This document shows, one piece after another, positions 50,304-58,172 of a stretch of 64,000 nt of DNA. Under the pieces are notes generated by a model, which was not told the DNA's origin, did no database searches, and was given only the letters and a program-made list of their open reading frames with translations. The DNA is taken from the NCBI GenBank assembly GCA_018362895.1, contig JAHALR010000003.1:124001-188000 (forward strand), in the 5' to 3' direction. Origin of the DNA: Clostridium sp. GTDB lineage: Bacteria; Cyanobacteriota; Vampirovibrionia; Gastranaerophilales; Gastranaerophilaceae. Position 1 is the stretch's first letter. Every line of letters begins with the position of its first letter. Position numbers and translations under genes: made by a program.

Positions 50304-51802
50304 TGAGCTCCATAAATCCGTATCAAGACCTTGAAACCAGAAGACAATACAGAAATCATACAAATACACAGAAAAAAAACATATCTGAGTTGAAAGAAGC
50401 TGTTGTTGTGAATTCACTTATAAAAGATAACAATGAGTCTTGTCCGAATATAGAAAATATGTATGATAACCTTGTTATTCCTGACAGAACGGTGAAACCT
50501 GATATTTTTGAACGTATTGACCTGAATAATACCAAAAAGAAAAATAAATCATCAGACAAAACACTTGCACCTCTTTTGGGCGTAACGGTTGGGATTTTTG
50601 GTATACTTGCAGCGGCTACTGCTGCATTGTCAATGGCTGCTACACACAAAAAGGTTTTGCCTGATTGGAAAACGCTTCCTGAGATACCGAAGAATGTTGC
50701 AATAAACAATGAACCTCACTTTGTGACCTATTTAATGATAAGAGACCCTAATATGAGAAATATTTTGGGTGCACTTGGTGTTTTTGTTTTGAGCGCAGTA
50801 GGGCTTGCAGGTAAAAACTTTGTAGATGGTGTTAAAGAAATATGGGTTCGTAAAAAACAGGCGGATGTTCAAAAAGATTTGCAGGAAAAATTGATTTCTG
50901 TTGAAACACAAAGTTTTTCAGGTAAGATGCAGATTTTAAGAAACATGCTTTCAGAAAAAGCAAGAGAGCTTGATAGCATACTTCATAAAGAAAATATAGG
51001 AAATGAGAATACAACTTTTAAAAAATTTATTTCTTTTAAAAGTGCAGAAAATACTCAAGATTCTAAAAAGAAGAACATTCTAGGTTATGCTGCTGTGGGT
51101 ATGACTACGGCTTTAATTACCGGGTTGGGTTTTCTAGCTTTTAGAAATGTACAAAAAACTGCGCGAATCTATGAAAATTATGCTTCAGGAATGGAAAATA
51201 AAATAAAAGAACTTATTGATAAACAGCAACATTGGGATAAAGCTTGTCTTGATAAAGTTAAAAATATTTGTGTTTCAATGAACTTTTCATCACGAAAAAT
51301 TGAAAGCACATTAAAAGATGCAAAAAATCTGCCTGAAGGTTTCATTGAAGAAGTAAAAAGAGAGGCTGAAAAAGTTACACAAGAAGGTGCGGAAGCAATT
51401 GCCGGAAAACCTGGAACCAAGCCTTCTTTGTATTCTCATACTGATGATGACAGAGCTCATTTGTATAACATGATTGTTAATTGGGAAAATCCTCTTTTAA
51501 AAATCCTTTTTGCAGGCTTATCTACTGTTACGGCTGTTGGATATGCAGGTACATCCATGATTGAAGCTATAAAAGAAGCTCAGGTTATAAAAGAAAATGC
51601 GAAAACTGAACTGGATTTACAAAAAAGGCTGGTCAATGTTGAGTTGAACAATTTTGAGTCTAAAAAACTGAGTGTTATTAATCCCATGATAGATGAGTTC
51701 AAAGCTCAGGCAATGCAAGGAAAAGACAAAAATGAATTGAAAACCAGAGCTGAAAATATTCTTTACGAAATCAAAAACGGTCCTCCGTTTGTATATTCAT
51801 AG
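50303..51802 (+). CDS. Membrane protein of unknown function in the riboswitch operon
   Basis: This 499-residue protein has a polar N-terminus (to ~85) and hydrophobic helices near 92-112 (LLGVTVGIFGILAAATAALS), 152-168, 258-275 and ~405-425. Helical segments separate them, and a long coiled-coil stretch (~290-385) holds many Lys/Glu. There are several Lys-rich linkers. No enzyme motif. It starts on the TAATG stop/start overlap with the previous gene. The next gene begins 8 nt after its stop. It is probably an inner-membrane scaffold or transport-linked protein of this clade. Confidence 0.6.
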   Translation: MSSINPYQDLETRRQYRNHTNTQKKNISELKEAVVVNSLIKDNNESCPNIENMYDNLVIPDRTVKPDIFERIDLNNTKKKNKSSDKTLAPLLGVTVGIFGILAAATAALSMAATHKKVLPDWKTLPEIPKNVAINNEPHFVTYLMIRDPNMRNILGALGVFVLSAVGLAGKNFVDGVKEIWVRKKQADVQKDLQEKLISVETQSFSGKMQILRNMLSEKARELDSILHKENIGNENTTFKKFISFKSAENTQDSKKKNILGYAAVGMTTALITGLGFLAFRNVQKTARIYENYASGMENKIKELIDKQQHWDKACLDKVKNICVSMNFSSRKIESTLKDAKNLPEGFIEEVKREAEKVTQEGAEAIAGKPGTKPSLYSHTDDDRAHLYNMIVNWENPLLKILFAGLSTVTAVGYAGTSMIEAIKEAQVIKENAKTELDLQKRLVNVELNNFESKKLSVINPMIDEFKAQAMQGKDKNELKTRAENILYEIKNGPPFVYS

Positions 51803-51810
51803 GAGCTGTT

Positions 51811-52356
51811 ATGAGTTTAAGCCCGATAGTATTTAAACAATTTAATATTCCATTATCACAGGTAAAAACTGTTAAATCGAAATCTTATGAACCCTGTGAA
51901 ATGGTGGATGCTTTTTGTAAGTCATTTGTTTTGCCTGATGACAAGAGAAACTATTCTTCTTTTGATGAAATGCTGGCTCAAAAAATAGCTTCATACAAGG
52001 ATGATGCAGTTAAGCCTGTTACGGATATGCTGCAAAATTCCTCAGATGAGAAAAATGTCACAGCAGGTTTATTTTTATTAAACAGAATAATTGATGCCGG
52101 TGCCAAAAATGTTGCAGATACATATCCTATTATTTCCAAATTTAATTATGATAAATCGCATAACATACAGGTGATGCTTGCAGGTATTTATAGAAAAACT
52201 CAAGTACCTGATGCATTTGGACCATTGATGACTATGTTTATAAAAAATGCTCAAAATCCTGTTCAAAATCCATTTGACCCTAATGAAGAAGTTGGTGGTG
52301 CTATTTTAGAATATTTAAGAAACAGTGCTGCTGCCAAATTATACTCTGATTCTTAA
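51811..52356 (+). CDS. HEAT-like helical protein (181 aa) in the riboswitch operon
   Basis: An all-helical protein with HEAT-like pairs (AGLFLLNRIIDAGAKNVAD; NIQVMLAGIYRKTQVPDAFG). It has no Cys motif, signal or membrane helix. TAGGAG precedes ATG 51811. It would be cytoplasmic and may bind the membrane partner. Function unknown. Confidence 0.6.
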   Translation: MSLSPIVFKQFNIPLSQVKTVKSKSYEPCEMVDAFCKSFVLPDDKRNYSSFDEMLAQKIASYKDDAVKPVTDMLQNSSDEKNVTAGLFLLNRIIDAGAKNVADTYPIISKFNYDKSHNIQVMLAGIYRKTQVPDAFGPLMTMFIKNAQNPVQNPFDPNEEVGGAILEYLRNSAAAKLYSDS

Positions 52357-52420
52357 ATTGCTAGCAAAAAATTATCATTTTGTGTTTTCAATATCATAAA
52401 TATACCGAATGAGGTTAATT

Positions 52421-52858
52421 ATGATGAAAAATTTGTCTAATATTTCTTTCAAGAGCGTTTATCTCTTCCCGTCAATCAACAATTTATCTGAAGAAAACAA
52501 ACCTAAAGTACATGACGGTATAAAAATGATTAATAAATATTTTCCTGAAAATGATGTTTTTCTGGGTTCAGATGAAAAAGGAGAACTTACTATTCAGGTT
52601 CAAAAAACAAATCCACTTGTTCATCTGTTAGATCCAGATGTTGCTCAACATATAAATCTTTCACCCAAAGAACTTGTGTCAATGATTACTGCAATAGTTG
52701 CAATGCAGGAAGCTCATAAAAATATTTGGGGTGAAACAACACCGACATTTAATGATAGGACAAAGAATCTAAATTCTATGTCTTGTGGTGATGTTGTTAT
52801 GCACATAAAGAATACTATATTGGAATTTAATGAAAAATATAAAGATTTATCTAATTAA
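52421..52858 (+). CDS. Hypothetical protein (145 aa) with ISFKS-type N-terminus
   Basis: Begins MMKNLSNISFKSVYLFPS. GAGG lies 6-9 nt before ATG 52421/52424; an ATG at 52409 overlaps that ribosome site and is rejected. The protein is soluble-looking, with helical C-terminal half (ELVSMITAIVAMQEAHKN). The N-terminal SFKS tag resembles tags of other small proteins in this genome. It is 52 nt after the preceding gene and could share its operon. It ends in a 12-nt overlap with the convergent sulfatase-fold gene. Confidence 0.55.
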   Translation: MMKNLSNISFKSVYLFPSINNLSEENKPKVHDGIKMINKYFPENDVFLGSDEKGELTIQVQKTNPLVHLLDPDVAQHINLSPKELVSMITAIVAMQEAHKNIWGETTPTFNDRTKNLNSMSCGDVVMHIKNTILEFNEKYKDLSN

Positions 52859-54553
52859 AGTTTCTTTTAGTTCTATATAATTTTTTTGTATATTTTCTAA
52901 TTTTGCATCATTGTGGTGAAAATAAATGTAATAAAATTTGTCTTGTTTTAACTTATAGTTTGTTTTAAACAATTCATTGGAAAATATAATAAGAAAATTT
53001 ATCAGTGAATTTGCTTTTTTGTACAGGGTATAATCTTTTTCTGGTGTATATATTGCAGCAAATGTATTGAAATAAGAATTTATTGTGTTTTTTTCATTAA
53101 ATATTATATTTGTCTTTTTATCGTCATTATGTTCAAAATAGTGCAGTCTGAGTCCATGATCACCCATTATGATTATATAGGGCTTATTTTTTGATGCTTT
53201 TAAAATTTCTTCTATTGTTTGTTCTGTTTTTTTATTTGTATATAAAATATATTTTAAGCAACTTTCTTTATTTATTTTATATTCATTATCCATAGGGTTA
53301 ATCAATTTGTCTGTTTCATGAACTTTTTCGCCTTTATCATTTTTCATATAAGGAAAATGTGGAGATAATATATGTGCAAAAATGAATTTTGGTGAATTGT
53401 GTTGGTTTGCAATTGAATCGGGATTTGGAAGTTTTTTCCACATTTCTCCATCATCTATTGAGAAAAGTTTGTCAAAATATCTATACAAGTTTTCGTATAA
53501 AGTATTGTAAAAAAATAAAGAAGTCAGAATGTACTCTTGTGATGAGTATATATTTGAAAAGTCCAGCACTTTATCTATATAAGCATTATCATTAATTGAG
53601 AATTCAATATATGTGTTTATAAATATAGTTTTATATCCATATTTTTTTGCATTGTAAAAAAGTTCGGATTTGTTTAATGCTTCTGATGATGTGTCATATT
53701 TTATATTTTCCAGATATTCAAAATTTGTAAAGGAAGGCAATGAGCCTATGGTTTTTGTATAATTGCTCAGCATTTTGTCATATACAAAAAATCCTTTGTT
53801 TTTCAGATAATTTATGAATTCATAATTATCATAATTGAAATCTCTTTTTAGCACTTCATTATTGGGATAAGAATCTAGTATGATAATGTATACATCAGGC
53901 ATTATTCTTTCTGTATTGTATTTTGTTTCTACGTGTAGTTTAGCTTCAGAAAGTGTTTGTTGGGGTATATTTTTAAAAAAATTATAAATATTAAGGCTGA
54001 AAATAATCATAGAGAAAACTAGTATTATTTTAAATATATTGTTTGAATTGAATTTTAAAAATAATACAGGTAAGAATAATAAACAAATTATAAATGCAGA
54101 TAATTTTGAGAAAACAATGAAAGTTCCATAATTATAAAACAGAATGATGTATATACATGTAAGTAGTGAACATTTTTCTTTATCTTTTATGAATTTATTA
54201 AAGATAAAATATATGAAAATGTTTAAAAAACTGTTGGAAAAACACGCAAATATTGTTTGAAGAAAATTTATTTGAAGCAAATTTTGTGAATAAATATATA
54301 AAGTTCTGTAAGTTGAAAATATAATTATTGGTGAGAAATATATTATATCTTTATATTTATTTTCATTATAAATATTTTGTTCCTTGCATAATTGGTAAAA
54401 ACAAAGAAAGAATAAAAGAAGCAGCATAATTTCTACAATATTTATAAGAAAATTATTTTCTAAATATACAGAAAATGCGTTTTCAACATAAAGCAAAATT
54501 TGAATTAAAAAAAATAATAAACTGTTGCAAAAGATTAATTCTTTTTTAGTCAT
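52847..54553 (-). CDS. Membrane sulfatase/phosphoethanolamine-transferase-fold protein
   Basis: 568 residues from ATG 54553 (AAAGGA ribosome site 6 nt upstream; a longer frame to 54646 lacks one). Several membrane helices occupy the first ~200 residues. The alkaline-phosphatase/sulfatase domain follows, with DVYIIILDSYPNN (metal Asp), YTKTIGSLPSFTNF (the nucleophile position), and IIMGDHGLRLHYFEHND (metal DHG). Such proteins transfer or hydrolyse sulfate or phospho-alcohol groups at the cell surface. Translation is coupled to the methyltransferase by an 8-nt overlap. Confidence 0.8.
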   Translation of the reverse strand: MTKKELIFCNSLLFFLIQILLYVENAFSVYLENNFLINIVEIMLLLLFFLCFYQLCKEQNIYNENKYKDIIYFSPIIIFSTYRTLYIYSQNLLQINFLQTIFACFSNSFLNIFIYFIFNKFIKDKEKCSLLTCIYIILFYNYGTFIVFSKLSAFIICLLFLPVLFLKFNSNNIFKIILVFSMIIFSLNIYNFFKNIPQQTLSEAKLHVETKYNTERIMPDVYIIILDSYPNNEVLKRDFNYDNYEFINYLKNKGFFVYDKMLSNYTKTIGSLPSFTNFEYLENIKYDTSSEALNKSELFYNAKKYGYKTIFINTYIEFSINDNAYIDKVLDFSNIYSSQEYILTSLFFYNTLYENLYRYFDKLFSIDDGEMWKKLPNPDSIANQHNSPKFIFAHILSPHFPYMKNDKGEKVHETDKLINPMDNEYKINKESCLKYILYTNKKTEQTIEEILKASKNKPYIIIMGDHGLRLHYFEHNDDKKTNIIFNEKNTINSYFNTFAAIYTPEKDYTLYKKANSLINFLIIFSNELFKTNYKLKQDKFYYIYFHHNDAKLENIQKNYIELKETLIR

Positions 54554-55916
54554 TTTTAATCCTTTGCATAAGATATAATGTTCTAAATGTATCGGGAATC
54601 GGGTTTTTTCTTTTAATTTCATAAAACTCAGAAAACGTTTTTTCAAAGTTTTCTTTTGTATAATCGTCGAAAATATCCTGTCTGTTTTTTAACAATTTTT
54701 GGATTTGTGAATCTTCTTTTTCTATAAATTCAATGATTAAATATTTTCCTGTTTTTGAAAAAGTTTTTGCAATATTATATAGCGGAATATTATTGCTAAT
54801 TGCTAAATGGTGGATAATTGCCAATGCCATTACCATATCAATATTTTTTATTCTGTCATAAAATGAAAATCTTTCTTCGTTGTTCCAGCCCAAATTTGGA
54901 GTTGGATTTGTAAAATCAATTACAAGTGGATAAATGTTATTTTCTTTTGCGTTTTTTGTTTCATTATAATTTTTTTCAATTGCATTGTAGTCTGAATCAA
55001 TACATATTATTTGTTTGCATATATTTTTAAAAAGCCTTGAAAAAAATCCGTTGTTTGCGCCTATATCCACTAGGCTGTGGGGTTGTAGCTCTGCTTTATA
55101 TTCATTGATTATGGAAATTTTTTGATGAAAACTATTGTCAGTATAATTTGTTTTTTTATAATAATCTTTCCAACAGCTATATTTAGGTTTCATTTTTATG
55201 CTTTTTATAGTTTTGATAAGATTATCTATCAAAATAACCATTTGAAGTTTTGAATATTGTATGTTGATTTTTTTATTATTGTTTTCATATTTTTTTTGAA
55301 TTTTTGCATGTTGATGAATATGCAAAAGAATATTTATGTTAAATATAGACTTTAATGGAAGAAGTGAAGAAGCAAGATTTAAATCTATACCATTGATATA
55401 TGTTTTCAAAAGACATACTAGACAGCTGTTTTTGTAGGCCATTAATGCCAGAGGTGCAATAAAATTCATACAAAATTGTTTGTAAGCTTGCCATATAGTT
55501 CCTTCTTCATATTTTTCGAATGAAGCTGTATCTATAAATATTGGTTTTCCGTTATGGAATTGTACATTATAGCAATTGGCATCTTTTAAAGACATGTTAT
55601 ATTTTAGTGCAGTCTTTTGTATTTCGAGTGTTAATAAAGCAGCATCTTTCAATTGAGAAAAACACCATTCATAAGGATATGAAATAAATATTTCTTCAGG
55701 TTTGATTAATCTTTTATTTGTTTCAGATTTAGTGGTTTCATAATGTTTTATGAGGTGTCCTTTTTGTGTTAGTTCCTCATATAATCCACTTTTCATAAGC
55801 ATTTTGTAATTATTTTCGTAAGATTTTTTTATTTCTCTATAAATTTTGTTATTTATTACTAAAATTTGCGAGTCTTTATCTTTATAAGATGCTGGGTGTA
55901 ATTGTATGTCAGACAT
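54546..55916 (-). CDS. SAM-dependent methyltransferase (NoeA-like architecture)
   Basis: 456 residues from ATG 55916. The C-terminal half is a class I methyltransferase with HSLVDIGANNGFFSRLF (SAM motif I), IICIDSD and ALAIIHHLAISN. The N-terminal half (EIKKSYENNYKMLMKSGLYE; DANCYNVQFHNGKPIFIDTAS) resembles a kinase-like or nodulation-protein-linked domain. It starts on a TAATG shared with the stop of the small YIDPGSGS protein. Substrate unknown; surface polysaccharide modification is the inference from neighbours. Confidence 0.8.
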   Translation of the reverse strand: MSDIQLHPASYKDKDSQILVINNKIYREIKKSYENNYKMLMKSGLYEELTQKGHLIKHYETTKSETNKRLIKPEEIFISYPYEWCFSQLKDAALLTLEIQKTALKYNMSLKDANCYNVQFHNGKPIFIDTASFEKYEEGTIWQAYKQFCMNFIAPLALMAYKNSCLVCLLKTYINGIDLNLASSLLPLKSIFNINILLHIHQHAKIQKKYENNNKKINIQYSKLQMVILIDNLIKTIKSIKMKPKYSCWKDYYKKTNYTDNSFHQKISIINEYKAELQPHSLVDIGANNGFFSRLFKNICKQIICIDSDYNAIEKNYNETKNAKENNIYPLVIDFTNPTPNLGWNNEERFSFYDRIKNIDMVMALAIIHHLAISNNIPLYNIAKTFSKTGKYLIIEFIEKEDSQIQKLLKNRQDIFDDYTKENFEKTFSEFYEIKRKNPIPDTFRTLYLMQRIKND

Positions 55917-56128
55917 TATTTTTTCTTTTTCTTTTTTTCTGCTAAAAATTTTGTTAATTTTTCCCAATATAAGCTTGCTGCATAACCAATACTACCGATT
56001 ACCGCTATGAAAATCTGCATAATCATACTTCCACTGCCGGGATCAATGTATGCTTCGGCCTTTTGTGTGAAAACTGATATACATAAGAGCGTAAGTGAGA
56101 AAAGTTTGAATAGTTTTTTGTAATTCAT
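55916..56128 (-). CDS. Small YIDPGSGS-motif membrane protein
   Basis: 70 residues from ATG 56128 (TAGGTA upstream; a longer frame to 56179 lacks a good ribosome site). It has a signal peptide LFSLTLLCISVFTQKAEA, then YIDPGSGSMIMQIFIAVIGS, one membrane helix and a Lys-rich tail of six lysines. The YIDPG-x-GS signature is recurrent beside polysaccharide genes in several phyla, from memory. It begins the three-gene coupled run with the methyltransferase and sulfatase-fold protein. Confidence 0.75.
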   Translation of the reverse strand: MNYKKLFKLFSLTLLCISVFTQKAEAYIDPGSGSMIMQIFIAVIGSIGYAASLYWEKLTKFLAEKKKKKK

Positions 56129-56270
56129 AACGTACCTAATAGAACAAACTTGCTGATAATAATATGTATTATAGTACATTGATGTTGCTTATGCAATATG
56201 GTTTGTAATATTGGGTGTTGTTTATTCTCTGTCATTAGTCCTTTATTGTTATATACATATAGGATTTTAT

Positions 56271-56618
56271 ATGATTAACTTTGCATTAAGTAAAAAAATA
56301 ATAGGTGTAAAAATTAGAGAGCAAAGAAAAAGAATGGGGTTAACCCAGTTTCAATTGGCTGAACTTGTCGGACTGCATGAAAAACAAATTTCCAGAATTG
56401 AATCAGGCTTGAATTATCCAACTTTCGAAAATTTTGTAAATATAATTACGGCTTTAAATTTAAGTATGAGCTATTTCAATACAAAAAATGAAAAAACTAA
56501 TAGTCGTATAAAAGATGATTTGTATTTTTTAATAGAATCTTCTTCTGAAGAGGAATTACAATTATATTATGATGTTATAAATGTCATTAAAAATAATAAA
56601 AAAAATAAAAGGTCTTAA
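56271..56618 (+). CDS. XRE-family HTH regulator (115 aa)
   Basis: HTH at residues ~15-60 (GVKIREQRKRMGLTQFQLAE through KQISRIESG). The C-terminal ~45 residues are acidic and helical (FLIESSSEEELQLYYDV), a possible dimer or effector domain. ATG 56271 has TAGGA upstream; the longer frame from 56211 has none. It is divergent from the YIDPGSGS gene and may control it. Confidence 0.9.
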   Translation: MINFALSKKIIGVKIREQRKRMGLTQFQLAELVGLHEKQISRIESGLNYPTFENFVNIITALNLSMSYFNTKNEKTNSRIKDDLYFLIESSSEEELQLYYDVINVIKNNKKNKRS

Positions 56619-56642
56619 TTTTTATAAAACCTTTTATTTTTT
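56601..56642. terminator. Rho-independent terminator overlapping the XRE stop
   Basis: AAAAATAAAAGGT (56601-56613) pairs perfectly with ACCTTTTATTTTT (56629-56641) around a 15-nt loop, then TTG. The HTH gene stop lies inside it. It is flanked on the other side by the convergent flavodiiron gene and could serve both. Confidence 0.8.
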
Positions 56643-56659
56643 GTTTTGTTTGTTGAAAA

Positions 56660-57841
56660 TTATAGCATTTTATGTTTTTCAATTATCTGTTGTGCAAGTG
56701 AATCAATTTTTTCAAAATCGGCTTCTCTTGGCTGACCTTTAACTACTACGTAGTCAAGTTTTTCGGGTTTGATTATTGTGAACATTTTTTCGATAGTTCC
56801 CTCGAGGTTTCCGCCCCATCCATAAGAACCGATAATTGAATAATATCTCAATTTTGGTCTCAATGCGTTAACGAGGTAGGCTGCTGTAACTGCGGCAGGA
56901 TGAGGACCTGCAAGAACCATTGATGAACCGAGAACAACTGTCGCACAATCAACAAGTTCCATAGACAATTCACCTTCGTCACAGTGAACAAGGTCAAAAA
57001 GTTTTACTTCAATGCCTGCTTGAGTTAATTTTTCATTCAATCTGTCTACAAGCATTGTTGTACTATCGTACATTGAAACATAAGGTATAACTACTTTATT
57101 TTCTACCCTGTCAGAAGTCCAATCTGAGTATAAATCAAGAATCCATTCAGGTTTGTCGTATATAGGACCATGGCTGGGAAGTATAATGTCTACATCCATT
57201 CCTTTGACTTTGTCTGTATATTTTTTAGCAAAACTTCTAAATGGCATGATGATTTCAGCATAATATCTTTTTGCTGATTCGACAAGACCATTTGTGTAGT
57301 CTGCAAAAAGTTCATGTTTAGTGTAATGAGCACCCAAAAAGTCACATGTGAAAAGCATTTTGTCTTCTTTTAAATATGTGAACATTGTATCCGGCCAGTG
57401 AACAAAAGGTGCAATGATAAATTGAAGAGTTTTGTCGCCAAGAGAAAGTTCGTCACCGTCATTTATAACAATAAATTTGTCTTCATCAACATGAAGCATA
57501 TTTATAATGTTTTCTTTGACTTTTGCATTGGTAACAACTTTTGCATCAGGATACATCTCAAGAAGCATAGGGATACCGCCTGAGTGATCTTGTTCAGCAT
57601 GATTTGAGATGATGTAATCAACATGGTTTATGTTGTTTTCTTCAAGTCTTTTTTTGTATTCTTCAAGCTTTTTAGGGTAGTCGGTGTCTACAATAGCTGT
57701 TTTTTCACTACCTTTAATAAGGTATGAATTGTACGTTGTTCCTTGTGGCAATGGAACAAGCTGGTCAAAAAGCTTTCTGTTTGCATCTTTTGAACCGATG
57801 TAAAAGACGTTGTTTTTTATTGGTCTGATTTTTAAATCCAT
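56660..57841 (-). CDS. Flavodiiron protein (FprA-like)
   Basis: 393 residues from ATG 57841 (AAGGAGAA 8 nt upstream). The metallo-beta-lactamase-like diiron domain has the H-x-E-x-D-H ligand motif in SNHAEQDHSGG, with VHWPDTMFTY and CDFLGAH. The C-terminal flavodoxin domain follows (VSMYDSTTMLVDRL, GSSMVLAGPHPAA, YGWGG). It reduces O2 (and possibly NO) to water using electrons from rubredoxin, protecting an anaerobe. The rubredoxin gene lies 55 nt before it on the same strand. Confidence 0.95.
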   Translation of the reverse strand: MDLKIRPIKNNVFYIGSKDANRKLFDQLVPLPQGTTYNSYLIKGSEKTAIVDTDYPKKLEEYKKRLEENNINHVDYIISNHAEQDHSGGIPMLLEMYPDAKVVTNAKVKENIINMLHVDEDKFIVINDGDELSLGDKTLQFIIAPFVHWPDTMFTYLKEDKMLFTCDFLGAHYTKHELFADYTNGLVESAKRYYAEIIMPFRSFAKKYTDKVKGMDVDIILPSHGPIYDKPEWILDLYSDWTSDRVENKVVIPYVSMYDSTTMLVDRLNEKLTQAGIEVKLFDLVHCDEGELSMELVDCATVVLGSSMVLAGPHPAAVTAAYLVNALRPKLRYYSIIGSYGWGGNLEGTIEKMFTIIKPEKLDYVVVKGQPREADFEKIDSLAQQIIEKHKML

Positions 57842-57896
57842 AGTAGTTTTCTCCTTAATCAAGGGGATTCTACTGCCAAAAATCCTTTTTAATTAT

Positions 57897-58046
57897 TTAT
57901 ACTGAACCGGCTGTTCTCGTAAATTGATCTTTTCCTACTCCGCATACGGGACATAGCCAATCCGCAGGTAAATCGTCGAAAGAAACATTGTCATGTTCGG
58001 CAGGGTCGTATACATATCCGCATACCAGGCATACATATTTTTCCAT
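57897..58046 (-). CDS. Rubredoxin (49 aa)
   Basis: MEKYVCLVCGYVYDPAEHDN then DLPADWLCPVCGVGKDQFTR. The four cysteines (C-x-x-C-G and C-P-x-C-G) bind one iron; the pattern is unmistakable. It passes electrons to the flavodiiron protein downstream. AAGGAG lies upstream of ATG 58046. Divergent from the helicase gene. Confidence 0.97.
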   Translation of the reverse strand: MEKYVCLVCGYVYDPAEHDNVSFDDLPADWLCPVCGVGKDQFTRTAGSV

Positions 58047-58172
58047 TGTTTGCTCCTTATATATTTACCTGAGCAGTATAATTTATTAAACAATAAAAAT
58101 GAATTGCCGTACAGGCTAGATGTAAAGTTTGTAAATTTGCATCGGATTTGATTTAACAGGTATAATGTTCTT

